From Oscillospiraceae bacterium (GTDB lineage Bacteria; Bacillota; Clostridia; Oscillospirales; UBA644), in the NCBI GenBank assembly GCA_015067305.1, contig SVMT01000008.1:1-64000 (forward strand): a DNA stretch of 64,000 nucleotides, in the 5' to 3' direction. Position 1 is the stretch's first letter. Each line of letters starts with the position of its first letter. The position numbers were made by a program, and so were the translations under genes. The notes under the pieces are model-generated. The model made no database searches and had not been told where the DNA came from. It saw only the letters and a list, made by a program, of their open reading frames with translations. Positions 52,098-60,329 of this stretch are shown here, piece by piece.

Positions 52098-54206
52098 ATG
52101 GGACCTTTTGCTAAGGGTTATTTTGAAAATGAAAAAGATTCTACTGTAAAAAAAATTGCAAGAGGACTTTTGCGTTTTGCGGAGGAGTTGCCCATTGACA
52201 TTGATCCGAAGATTGGTTTGGCACGTATACACCGCGGTGCAAATAATATAGTCGAACCTCTTGATATGAGACTTGATTGCGGTAACGGTATTGTTGTCAA
52301 CGGCGAAATAGACGAAGTTTATACCTCAGGTTATCATTTTGAAAAAACAAAAAGTGAAAATGAAAAGAAACTCTGCGCCAATAAGACCCTTTGGGGTGGC
52401 GGCTGGGGAGGTCACGCAAACCCCGACTACGGAACACTTATCCGCATAGGTACTGACGGTTACCGTGAGCTTATCGAAAAATACAGAAAAATAAATGATG
52501 CTGATGACCATTACGATGCAATGCTCATGACTCTCGATGCCCTTGATATCATTGCGGAAAGATTCAGAAAGCTTGCTCTTGAAGAAGCCGCAAAAGCTTC
52601 CGCTGAAGATGCTGCAAAATTTAACCGTATCGCTGAAGCTCTTGCGGTAGTACCCAAGAAACCTGCTTACGACTTTTTCAGCGCAATTCAGAGCTTCTAT
52701 CTTGTATTTTCTTTTGACGGAAAGGACTCTCCGGGACTTTTCGATGTCTATATGTCTGATTTTTACAAGATCGGCGACCGTGAAGAAAACAAAGATATTC
52801 TCCGCGGACTTTGGCTCGGTTTCCATCAGACACGTGCGTGGAATCTTTGCCTTTCCGGTAGTGATGAAAACTGGAATGACCTTTCTTCCGAACTTACATA
52901 CGATATCCTTGATATAATTCAGGAACACAAATATCATACCCCCAATGTTACCATGAGAGTTCACAGAAATACTCCCGATTGGGTTTGGAAAAAGGCTGCG
53001 GAAGTTATCGGTTCAGGTTGCGGTATGCCTGCTCTTTATAATGACGAGGTCGTTTGTCCTGCGCTGGAAGCCCTCGGAATTCCGCCCTGCGACTCTCATC
53101 TTTATGCAATGAACGGCTGTAACCAGATAGATATTCAGGGTAAATCCCACATGGGTCTTGAAGACGGTGAGATATGTCTTGCAAAATGTCTTGAATATGC
53201 CATCACAAACGGCGAATGTCTTTATTTCAATGAGAAAGTTTCCATCGAAACAGGAGATCCCTGCAAGTGCGAAACTTTCGAGGAGTTCTTTGAGCTTTAT
53301 AAAAAACAGGTTGAAAATGCCGTTGAAATAACAGTTTCCCTTTCCAACAGATCACAGGAAGCTCAGGCTACATATTCTCCCAATCCTCTCCGTTCTATCC
53401 TCATTCAGGGCTGTATCGAAAAAGGTAAGAACTACAGATCTGGCGGTCCCATTTACAATCACGGTCAGATCCTCACAGAAGGTCTTGCCGATACCATAGA
53501 TTCACTTGCTTCTATCAAACATTTCGTATTTGATACCAAAGAAGTTACAATGGCTGAACTTGTGGATGCTATCAAAAATGACTATGCGGGCAGAGATGAT
53601 CTCTTTATTAAATTCCGCAAATATCCCGCAAAATTCGGCAACGACGAACCCGAAACAAATAAGATCGCCAAGGATGTTCTTGATCACTACTTCAAGTATC
53701 TTATGAATTTCCGTACATTCCGTGATCCCGTAAACGGTATTTTCGGCGGCGGTCTCAGTACATTCGTCAGAACAGGTGAATACGGCAGAAAGCTGGGTGC
53801 TACAGCAAACGGCAGACATGCGTTTGATATTTATCTTGCGGACAGCATTGGTGCTGTTCCCGGTTTCGATAAGAACGGTCCCACATCGGTTATCAAATCA
53901 TGTATGAATTACGATCAGACCCTTGCAAAGAGTGGTTTTGTTCTTCAGTTGAAGTTTGACTCCGCACTTTACAACACCGAAAAGGGCTATGAATCCTTTA
54001 TCTCCCTTGCGAAGGCATATTTTGCAAACGGCGGTCAGCAGCTTTCTATAAATGTTACCAATTCCGCTGATCTTCTTGATGCAAAAAAACATCCTGAAAA
54101 TTACAGAAGCCTTATGGTTCGTGTTGGCGGTTTCAGCGCTCCCTTTGTTGACCTTGACCCCGATCTTCAGGATAATATTATCGCAAGAACTATGCATAAT
54201 GTATAA
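52098..54206 (+). CDS. Glycyl radical enzyme of unknown substrate
   Basis: A 702-residue PFL-like protein. The C-terminal glycyl radical loop is intact: VRVGGFSAPFVDLDPDLQD with the radical Gly at about 678. The active-site cysteine is Cys341 in MNGCNQIDIQG, where diol dehydratases and related lyases have GCVE, so the usual Glu is replaced and neither the PFL Cys-Cys pair nor the standard GCVE is present. No activating radical SAM enzyme is adjacent (the only radical SAM gene in the window is hemW). It sits 28 nt after dnaE and 20 nt before a DUF4965 protein. AAAGGAAATG precedes the ATG. Function unknown; a carbohydrate-derived substrate is only suggested by the neighbour. Confidence 0.85.
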   Translation: MGPFAKGYFENEKDSTVKKIARGLLRFAEELPIDIDPKIGLARIHRGANNIVEPLDMRLDCGNGIVVNGEIDEVYTSGYHFEKTKSENEKKLCANKTLWGGGWGGHANPDYGTLIRIGTDGYRELIEKYRKINDADDHYDAMLMTLDALDIIAERFRKLALEEAAKASAEDAAKFNRIAEALAVVPKKPAYDFFSAIQSFYLVFSFDGKDSPGLFDVYMSDFYKIGDREENKDILRGLWLGFHQTRAWNLCLSGSDENWNDLSSELTYDILDIIQEHKYHTPNVTMRVHRNTPDWVWKKAAEVIGSGCGMPALYNDEVVCPALEALGIPPCDSHLYAMNGCNQIDIQGKSHMGLEDGEICLAKCLEYAITNGECLYFNEKVSIETGDPCKCETFEEFFELYKKQVENAVEITVSLSNRSQEAQATYSPNPLRSILIQGCIEKGKNYRSGGPIYNHGQILTEGLADTIDSLASIKHFVFDTKEVTMAELVDAIKNDYAGRDDLFIKFRKYPAKFGNDEPETNKIAKDVLDHYFKYLMNFRTFRDPVNGIFGGGLSTFVRTGEYGRKLGATANGRHAFDIYLADSIGAVPGFDKNGPTSVIKSCMNYDQTLAKSGFVLQLKFDSALYNTEKGYESFISLAKAYFANGGQQLSINVTNSADLLDAKKHPENYRSLMVRVGGFSAPFVDLDPDLQDNIIARTMHNV

Positions 54207-54225
54207 TTGAAAGGAAACAGACTAA

Positions 54226-56211
54226 ATGAAACTCAGAGCTCCCGCAGTACCTCTTATCACAGTTGACCCTTATTTTTCTGTGTGGTCCCGTGCAGATAAA
54301 TTGACTGACGAAACCACTTACCATTGGACAAATAATACCGTTTCCATTCTCGGAACAGTTGAGATCGACGGTAAACCTTACAGATTTATGGGCGTAAATG
54401 CTCTTGAACCTATCCCTCAGACAGATCTTCAGATCGACGCACTTTCAACGGAATATACTTTTGAAACTGATTCGGTTCGTATCAAAGCGTCTTTCCTTGC
54501 GCCAATGCTTCCCGATGACCCAGAACTTGTCAGCCGACCTGTAAACTATCTCAAGCTCACATCGGAATCTAAAGACGGAAAAGATCATTCTGTAAAGTTC
54601 ACGCTTTCAGTTTCTGAAGAGATCTGCCTTGACGATCCCGGTCAGGCCCCCGTTGTCAGAGAAAATATCGCTCTTGACGGAATGAAATGTATCCGTATGG
54701 GTAATTCCGTTCAGAATATTCTTAATAAATCAGGCGACAATGTCCTCATCGACTGGGGCTATTTCTATCTTGCAGTTGCTTCCGAAGATGCAGAACTTTT
54801 CCCTGAAGAGGTTACATATATAGATCCTTTCAAACCTCGTTTCACCGTTCCCGAAATAAATCATAACATAGATTCCAAGGAAAGGACGCTTCCGTCTGTT
54901 ACAGCGAAATTTGAAAACGAAGCTCTTGTTCTTTTCGCTTATGACGATATCGACAGCCTTATTTATTTTGAAAAACCCATCAAGGCGTGGTGGAACAGAA
55001 ACGGTAAAAAGATCGAAGATGCAATTATCGAAGCTGCAAACGATTACGAAACCCTCGTACCCCTTTGCAAGGGCTTTTCCGACAAACTTATGGTAGACGC
55101 TGTCAAGGCAGGCGGAGAAAAATACGCAGACCTTCTTGCTCTTGCTTACAGACAGGTATTTGCTGCCCACAAGATCGCTTGTGACGACAACGGGGATATG
55201 CTGTTTGTCTCAAAGGAATGTTATTCCAACGGATGCGCCGCTACAGTTGACGTAAGCTATCCCTCTATCCCCATGTTCCTGCATTTCAACCCCGAATTTG
55301 TAAAGGGTATGATGCGCCCCATTCTCCGCTTTACAAAGCATGAAAAATGGCCCTATGACTTCGCACCTCATGATATGGGGCAGTATCCTATTCTGAATTA
55401 TCAGGTCTACGGTTACGATCACGAAAAGGGCGAGTACAGATATGATGAGCAGATGCCCGTTGAAGAGTGCGGAAACCTCCTCATAATGGCTGCTTCAACC
55501 GCTGTAGCTCAGGGCAACACTTCTTTTGTGGAAGACTACATGGATATATGGGAACAGTACGCAAAATACCTCATGGAATACGGTACAGACCCTGAAAATC
55601 AGCTTTGTACCGACGACTTCGCAGGTCATCTTGCTCATAACTGTAATCTTTCCCTCAAAGCTATCATGGGTCTTGCATCACTCGGAATAATCTACCGTAT
55701 GCTTGGAAATTCCGAAAAGGAAGCTTTCTACATGGCAAAAGCCAAAGAAATGGCTGATATCTGGGTGAAGACAGCCGCAAACGGAGACGGAAGCTTTAAG
55801 CTTGCTTTTGACCGTCCCGGAACATTCTCCATGAAATACAATGCAGTCTGGGATAAACTCTACGGAACGGCAATTTTCGACAAGTCCATCTGGAAAGGCG
55901 AAATTGCTTCAAACATGAGCAAAATTAACCCCTACGGTATGCCTCTCGACAACAGAGCAATGTACACAAAATCTGACTGGCTCGTATGGACCGCAACAAT
56001 GGCTGAAACAGACAGCGAATTCCGCACATTTATCGAACCTCTCTGGCTGATGTACAACTACACACGCCACCGCGTACCCATGACAGACTGGTACGACACA
56101 GTGTCTGCGATCCACCATTATTTCCAGAACAGAACAGTTCAGGGCGGACTTTTCATCAAACTTATGGAAAAAGATTTCCACGAAAAGAGCCGCATTATCT
56201 TGGGCAAATAA
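54226..56211 (+). CDS. DUF4964/DUF5127/DUF4965 glutaminase-like or glycoside hydrolase-like protein
   Basis: A 661-residue protein. The N-terminal RAPAVPLITVDPYFSVWS (about 3-20) marks the DUF4964/DUF5127 beta domain, and the C-terminal (alpha/alpha)6-like part has FVSKECYSNGCAATVDVSYP and PYDFAPHDMGQYP (about 330-390) typical of DUF4965/DUF1793. The family is called glutaminase-like from a fungal enzyme, but bacterial members fit glycoside hydrolases better. No signal peptide is visible, so it is probably cytosolic. It follows the glycyl radical enzyme by 20 nt and must share its transcript. Confidence 0.82.
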   Translation: MKLRAPAVPLITVDPYFSVWSRADKLTDETTYHWTNNTVSILGTVEIDGKPYRFMGVNALEPIPQTDLQIDALSTEYTFETDSVRIKASFLAPMLPDDPELVSRPVNYLKLTSESKDGKDHSVKFTLSVSEEICLDDPGQAPVVRENIALDGMKCIRMGNSVQNILNKSGDNVLIDWGYFYLAVASEDAELFPEEVTYIDPFKPRFTVPEINHNIDSKERTLPSVTAKFENEALVLFAYDDIDSLIYFEKPIKAWWNRNGKKIEDAIIEAANDYETLVPLCKGFSDKLMVDAVKAGGEKYADLLALAYRQVFAAHKIACDDNGDMLFVSKECYSNGCAATVDVSYPSIPMFLHFNPEFVKGMMRPILRFTKHEKWPYDFAPHDMGQYPILNYQVYGYDHEKGEYRYDEQMPVEECGNLLIMAASTAVAQGNTSFVEDYMDIWEQYAKYLMEYGTDPENQLCTDDFAGHLAHNCNLSLKAIMGLASLGIIYRMLGNSEKEAFYMAKAKEMADIWVKTAANGDGSFKLAFDRPGTFSMKYNAVWDKLYGTAIFDKSIWKGEIASNMSKINPYGMPLDNRAMYTKSDWLVWTATMAETDSEFRTFIEPLWLMYNYTRHRVPMTDWYDTVSAIHHYFQNRTVQGGLFIKLMEKDFHEKSRIILGK

Positions 56212-56221
56212 AAAACATAGC

Positions 56222-56260
56222 AAAAAAACCGATATCGGAGTTTTCCAATATCGGTTTTTT
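56222..56260. terminator. Bidirectional terminator
   Basis: AAAAAACCGATAT ... ATATCGGTTTTTT, with A- and T-runs on both sides, between two convergent genes. Confidence 0.9.
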
Positions 56261-56270
56261 ATTTTATTTA

Positions 56271-58559
56271 TCAGTCAATTCTGCCGATCTGATCGAATGG
56301 GATAGGTTCAAAGTCTGGGCAGAGTTCCTTTGCTTTTGAATTTTCAATCATTGTATAGTCTCCGTTGTGCCAACCTGGGAAGTCGGAACTGTCACGCAAA
56401 ATGAACGGATTATTTTCAACTTCGGAGAATCTGACAACATCGTCATAATCAAATTTATGATAAACCTTTTCAAGGTCTATATCCTGATAATTTGTTGAGA
56501 AATTATAAGTAATATTATTTTTAACAATACTACCTGCAGGATTTGCCATAAAATTGGGATCCTCAGGATCTATGACAGCATTTTCCGTATAAGGAATCAA
56601 CTTTGCAAGAATCGGGAATTTTTCAGTCCAATATTCGTTCTGTTGGATTCGAATCAAATCATTAGCCATGGTCTTAATATGATCAAGTCTTCCGTCCAGA
56701 TAAGTATGTCTCATATGGCTTGAATAATGAATACTTCCACCGCAGTTGATTATGATATTGTTTTCGATAATATTATCACGACCGCCGTTAGCCAAAAAAG
56801 CGCGTCCTGCCGCATTTACAATTACGTTTCCGTAAGCTGTCTGACCTGAAACGCTTCCGTCCCAGTAAATTCCAAACGCCATTTTATCTCCTGTACCTAT
56901 ATCGTGAATATAGTTATATCTGAAAACAGTACCGTAGTCATCCATTGATTGATAATGATAAAAAGCACCTGCGTCGGAAGTTTCCATACAAACATTATAG
57001 ATCTCATTGTATTCAAAAACATGGAGAGGTCCGCCGTAAGGAACTGCCAAGTGCGGAGCGTTCGCCATTTCGTTGTGAGAAACCGTAACACCACAGCCAC
57101 CGACGTGGATAGCACCGTAATATGTTCTGTCAACTACACCAAAATCGTGGATATAGTTGTTATAAACAAGGTTTCCCGATGGTGTAAGCGTAGACGCATC
57201 ACCGCCGCTGATAGACATTCCGTAACTACCAATGTCGGATATCTCACAGTTCTGAATTGTGATATTGCTACCGCTTGCGGAAAGACCTCCACCCCTGATA
57301 TTATATATTTTGCAGTTATCAACTGTAAAATCATGACCAGACAGTGAAAAACCGTTGCTTCTTGTAGCGCACGCACTGAAGCCTTTTAATGTAATATATG
57401 AAATGTTTTTAGCATTAAGAAGATTTTCCAATGTGCAAGACATCACGATTTCCGAAGATTCAAAATCATCTGTCTTATACACATACAGAATACCTTTTTC
57501 ACGGTCAATGAAGTATTCCTTATCCGAATCGAGTTCTGCGAATACATTATAGAAATAGAAAGGCGCGCCTTTTGAAACGCCGTACTGCTGAGCCTGAGCA
57601 AGTTCGATCGATTTCGCGTCAAGATCAAAGACTTTTACGGGAATGGAAGCTTCAGCCCATGCCCATTTAAAGTATCCGAAAAGCCAAAGATCGTCCAATG
57701 AAGACCACTGTTCAGCCCTTGCAACTACGCTGTCCGTAACAGTAAAAATACCGCCTTGCGCATTCATAATATTTCTGTCTTCGGGCGCATATCTACTGTC
57801 TGTTGCGCTGTGAAGATTATCATATTCATCGTTGGTAAAATACTCAGCGGCAACACCGTTATCAATGACCGAATAAGTTTTTATGTAATCATCATTTGGC
57901 CATCTTGCAATATGAAGTCTTTTGCCGTTCATAAACACTTCGGATTCTTTAGGTCCTGTGCCGTTTTCGTAATTACTGCCCCACGCAACACCGCTTGAAT
58001 AAAGCAGACCCCAGTCGTCGGAAGTCAAACCGTATTTGGTAAGGTCAACCTTAACAACTCTGTCTTTTGCGTGTTCTTCAACAAGGGAATCTCTTTCTTC
58101 TGCTGAAAGAGGCTCAAAGTCATCAGCGGAAAGAATAATACCACCCGTGAGGATCGCACCGAATTCATTTTCGGAAACATATGTAATGGGACATTCTTCT
58201 GTACCTGAATCAGCTTCAGTAAATACAAGTCCTTCGGTTATTCTGTATTCGCCGTCTTTAACAAAAACAGTAATACCGCCTGCGGGAAGTCCTTCTCCTG
58301 ATTTCAGTTCACGAATTTTTGCCTGAGCTTCGGGAATTGTTTTGAAAGGTGCAGATTCAGAGCCGTCGCCACAGTCCTTTGCGTTAGCATCAACATAAAT
58401 CGTCAGCGCTGAACCTTCAACAACAGAAGAATATTCTTTCATCTTTGGTTCCTCTATGTATGGCAAAAGGTTTTCCAAATTTGGCTGTGAACATGATGCC
58501 AATGTAGTTCCTGTCATAATTGCAGCTATCGCAGCTGCTGTAAATTGTTTAAAATTCAT
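56271..58559 (-). CDS. Right-handed parallel beta-helix lipoprotein, copy B
   Basis: A 762-residue lipoprotein: lipobox LASC (Cys23), then SQPNLENLLPYIEE with the motif shared with the solute-binding-like lipoproteins. Residues about 45-175 are almost identical to copy A (for example SAPFKTIPEAQAKIRELK, AGGITVFVKDGEYRITEGL), the middle is diverged, and the end (SDFPGWHNGDY ... IPFDQIGRID) is again close. The beta-helix coils are visible as repeated I-x-N-x-I patterns (TVDNCKIYNI, ITIQNCEISDIG, LVYNNYIHDF). It is expected on the outer surface, possibly binding or cleaving a glycan. The promoter is of the TAGACA type. GAGGAGG precedes the ATG. Confidence 0.8.
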   Translation of the reverse strand: MNFKQFTAAAIAAIMTGTTLASCSQPNLENLLPYIEEPKMKEYSSVVEGSALTIYVDANAKDCGDGSESAPFKTIPEAQAKIRELKSGEGLPAGGITVFVKDGEYRITEGLVFTEADSGTEECPITYVSENEFGAILTGGIILSADDFEPLSAEERDSLVEEHAKDRVVKVDLTKYGLTSDDWGLLYSSGVAWGSNYENGTGPKESEVFMNGKRLHIARWPNDDYIKTYSVIDNGVAAEYFTNDEYDNLHSATDSRYAPEDRNIMNAQGGIFTVTDSVVARAEQWSSLDDLWLFGYFKWAWAEASIPVKVFDLDAKSIELAQAQQYGVSKGAPFYFYNVFAELDSDKEYFIDREKGILYVYKTDDFESSEIVMSCTLENLLNAKNISYITLKGFSACATRSNGFSLSGHDFTVDNCKIYNIRGGGLSASGSNITIQNCEISDIGSYGMSISGGDASTLTPSGNLVYNNYIHDFGVVDRTYYGAIHVGGCGVTVSHNEMANAPHLAVPYGGPLHVFEYNEIYNVCMETSDAGAFYHYQSMDDYGTVFRYNYIHDIGTGDKMAFGIYWDGSVSGQTAYGNVIVNAAGRAFLANGGRDNIIENNIIINCGGSIHYSSHMRHTYLDGRLDHIKTMANDLIRIQQNEYWTEKFPILAKLIPYTENAVIDPEDPNFMANPAGSIVKNNITYNFSTNYQDIDLEKVYHKFDYDDVVRFSEVENNPFILRDSSDFPGWHNGDYTMIENSKAKELCPDFEPIPFDQIGRID

Positions 58560-58672
58560 AAATTTTCCTCCTCTTATATTATACCATAAATTTTATAATT
58601 TATCTATATGGTTTTTATTCTTTTTACACGCCGTCAGGAATAAAAACCATACAAATTGCAATATTTTATAAT

Positions 58673-58728
58673 ATTATAGCATAAAAAGAGGGGGCTGTCT
58701 ACCCCCCAAAAATTTCAGGATTTTGTAA
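58673..58728 (-). promoter_or_regulatory. TAGACA-type promoter with upstream TTACAAAA element
   Basis: On the minus strand TTACAAAA (58728-58721), GGGGGG joined to TAGACA (58701-58696), 17 bp, TATAAT (58678-58673). This is the fifth member of the lipoprotein promoter set, almost 40 kb from the others. Confidence 0.65.
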
Positions 58729-58773
58729 TAAATTGGAAGAAAAATAAAGACAAAAAATACCTGCAAAATCAAA

Positions 58774-58803
58774 TGAATATTGGCGCTTTAAAATCACATA
58801 ATA
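58774..58803 (+). promoter_or_regulatory. Sigma-G-like promoter upstream of the SASP gene
   Basis: TGAATA (58774-58779), 17 bp, CATAATA (58797-58803), matching the forespore sigma-G pattern (GMATR, 17-18 bp, CATNMTA). It is the only such match before the SASP gene. Confidence 0.6.
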
Positions 58804-58808
58804 CTTTT

Positions 58809-59014
58809 GCGACAGAAAACGAGTCGCACGAAAGAAAAGGACCGATACGGTATTTTGCCGAATCGATCTCGGCAAAGAACCGTGTTGACAAAGGTACGAT
58901 GCCCTTTCGAATTGATATAAAATGAGAGTGTTCACGCGGCTCTGTATTGCGGTTTTTGTTCTGATCTTACACGTCAGACTTCTGATGCACTTTTCAAACT
59001 TCGTGAACACCCTC
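58809..59014 (+). ncRNA. Hairpin-rich leader of the SASP gene
   Basis: Between the sigma-G-like promoter and the SASP ribosome binding site lie successive hairpins: TGCGAC/GTCGCA (58809-58828), ACGGTATTTTGCCGA/TCGGCAAAGAACCGT (58847-58883), a small AAAGG/CCTTT, and GAGAGTGTTCACG/CGTGAACACCCTC (58924-59014) closing a 65-nt loop. The leader would be about 235-240 nt. It could be a regulatory leader or an independent forespore RNA. Confidence 0.5.
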
Positions 59015-59046
59015 GGAAAAAGCAACCGAAAGGAGTGTAACAAATT

Positions 59047-59241
59047 ATGGCTTCAAGAAAAAATCTTGTTCCCCAGGCTAAAGAAGCTCTCAACAAATTC
59101 AAAATGGAAGCAGCTTCCGAAGTCGGCGTAAACCTCAAGGAAGGTTACAACGGCGAACTCACATCCAAGCAGGCAGGTAGTGTCGGCGGTCAGATGGTCA
59201 AAAAAATGATCCAGGCTTACGAAGACGGCATGAAGAACTAA
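59047..59241 (+). CDS. Alpha/beta-type small acid-soluble spore protein
   Basis: A 64-residue SASP that coats and protects spore DNA. Both family signatures are present: the GPR protease site region KMEAASEVGV (about 19-28) and NGELTSKQAGSVGGQMVKKMI (in parts, about 36-55). AAGGAG lies about ten nt upstream of the ATG. A sigma-G-like promoter lies about 245 bp upstream, and strong terminators follow. Confidence 0.95.
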   Translation: MASRKNLVPQAKEALNKFKMEAASEVGVNLKEGYNGELTSKQAGSVGGQMVKKMIQAYEDGMKN

Positions 59242-59269
59242 TTATACTTTGAAATAAAGTTGAAAGATA

Positions 59270-59310
59270 TACGGAAAAACTCTTTGCATAAGCGGATAGT
59301 TTTTCCGTAC
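59270..59310 (+). terminator. SASP terminator
   Basis: TACGGAAAAACT pairs with AGTTTTTCCGTA, followed by CCTTTTTGT. Confidence 0.85.
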
Positions 59311-59328
59311 CTTTTTGTATATGGAAAC

Positions 59329-59359
59329 AGGGGCTTATTCGTTGATGAATAAGCCCCTT
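59329..59359. terminator. Second terminator, probably for the minus-strand genes
   Basis: AGGGGCTTATTC pairs with GAATAAGCCCCTT around a six-base loop; it stands between the SASP gene and the convergent 49-residue protein gene. Confidence 0.75.
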
Positions 59360-59393
59360 TGAAGGAAAAATTATGAAAACGTAATCGTAAAAA

Positions 59394-59543
59394 TCAAATG
59401 TTAGCGGAATGGGAATAAACTATTACAGTTTCGGGTGAATAGTATTTGGGCTGAGGTTTGCGGATATAATTGTCGTAAACGCCCACCACGGCAGCCATTG
59501 CGAAAAGCACGAGAATTACGATAAATCTTTTTGAAATTGTCAT
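59394..59543 (-). CDS. 49-residue membrane or exported small protein
   Basis: A short frame with GGAG nine nt before its ATG. Residues 6-23 are hydrophobic (FIVILVLFAMAAVVGVY), followed by a polar tail with PQPKYYSPETVIVYS, giving a bitopic anchor or signal-peptide-like product. A terminator lies right after the stop. I do not recognise a family. It may be co-transcribed with the gene at 59660. Confidence 0.5.
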   Translation of the reverse strand: MTISKRFIVILVLFAMAAVVGVYDNYIRKPQPKYYSPETVIVYSHSANI

Positions 59544-59659
59544 TGTGACCGTCTCCGTTCTTATTATTTTCGGCAAAAGTTCTTTCCTCATTGCCTTACA
59601 TTTTAATAGACGACGGAATCTCCAAAATGTTCCACAGGATTTGTGAACTTTTTTAGAAA

Positions 59660-60061
59660 TCATTTTTCGTATGTAGCAATAGGATCCATACTCCACCATT
59701 CGCCGTAGTCTCCGTAATACTCCAATTCGCAATAAACGGCAATTTCATGTTCGTTAAAATGCACGCAGTATCTTGTGCCGGGTTCTTCTCCGAACCAGCC
59801 GGGATAACATTCTTTAATTATATAGTATCCCGTATTTGTCAATGTGTCACTTATGAATGGATAATCTGCGTAGCTGTCGAATTTTCCGTATTCGTCTTCG
59901 ATCTCGGATTTTGACCTTCCGATGATCCATTCGTGATCGTAACCTGTAGTATCGGAATCATTGAACGCGGTTGCGACAGCGATTATTATGACGGAGAGTA
60001 TAGTTAAGACACAAAGCGCAAGTATCGCAGTAAAACAGATATTTTTCTTGTTTTCGATCAT
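59660..60061 (-). CDS. Membrane-anchored hypothetical protein
   Basis: A 133-residue protein with one N-terminal membrane segment (about 10-33) and an outside domain of about 100 residues: WIIGRSKSEIEDEYGKFDSYAD, YYIIKECYPGWFG, CVHFNEHEIAVYCELEYYGDYG. The I-x-G-x-S/T-x-x-E-I-x-x-x-Y-G-x-x-D stretch recalls the BamE-like fold and the similar segment in the protein at 1722-2153. Function unknown. AAAAGGAG precedes the start region. Its transcript begins with three hairpins (60106-60182). Confidence 0.65.
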   Translation of the reverse strand: MIENKKNICFTAILALCVLTILSVIIIAVATAFNDSDTTGYDHEWIIGRSKSEIEDEYGKFDSYADYPFISDTLTNTGYYIIKECYPGWFGEEPGTRYCVHFNEHEIAVYCELEYYGDYGEWWSMDPIATYEK

Positions 60062-60105
60062 TTTATCATGATCTCCTTTTTATTTTATTATAATGATTAT
60101 CGAAA

Positions 60106-60182
60106 GTCGAAACGCTAAACCGTTTCGACAAGCCGATAAAATCGGCTTTTGTTAATTCAAATTGATAACAATTTGAATTAAC
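60106..60182 (-). promoter_or_regulatory. Three stacked hairpins in the 5' leader of the 59660 gene
   Basis: In transcript order: GTTAATTCAAATTG-N4-CAATTTGAATTAAC (14-bp perfect arms, 60151-60182), AGCCGA-N5-TCGGCT (60131-60147) and GTCGAAACG-N6-CGTTTCGAC (60106-60129). They follow the predicted start site directly and fill most of the roughly 120-nt leader. Confidence 0.6.
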
Positions 60183-60191
60183 TCTACATTC

Positions 60192-60220
60192 ATTATAACA
60201 AATTCCACCTCATTTGTCAA
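60192..60220 (-). promoter_or_regulatory. Promoter of the 59660 gene
   Basis: On the minus strand TTGACA (60220-60215), 17 bp, TATAAT (60197-60192): full consensus. Confidence 0.7.
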
Positions 60221-60329
60221 TATACTGACAGTTTATTATTCACAAAAGGATTTTCCTGTTTCTACAAAATTTTGTTGCAAATGTGTAGTATAATATAATT
60301 GAATAAATAAAGTGAAAGGGAGCTTTGCC

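Noticed and set aside
58885-58920. TTGACA followed by TATAAA before the SASP gene
   Set aside because: The spacing is about 25 bp, far from 17, so it is not a usable vegetative promoter; the sigma-G-like match at 58774 is better.
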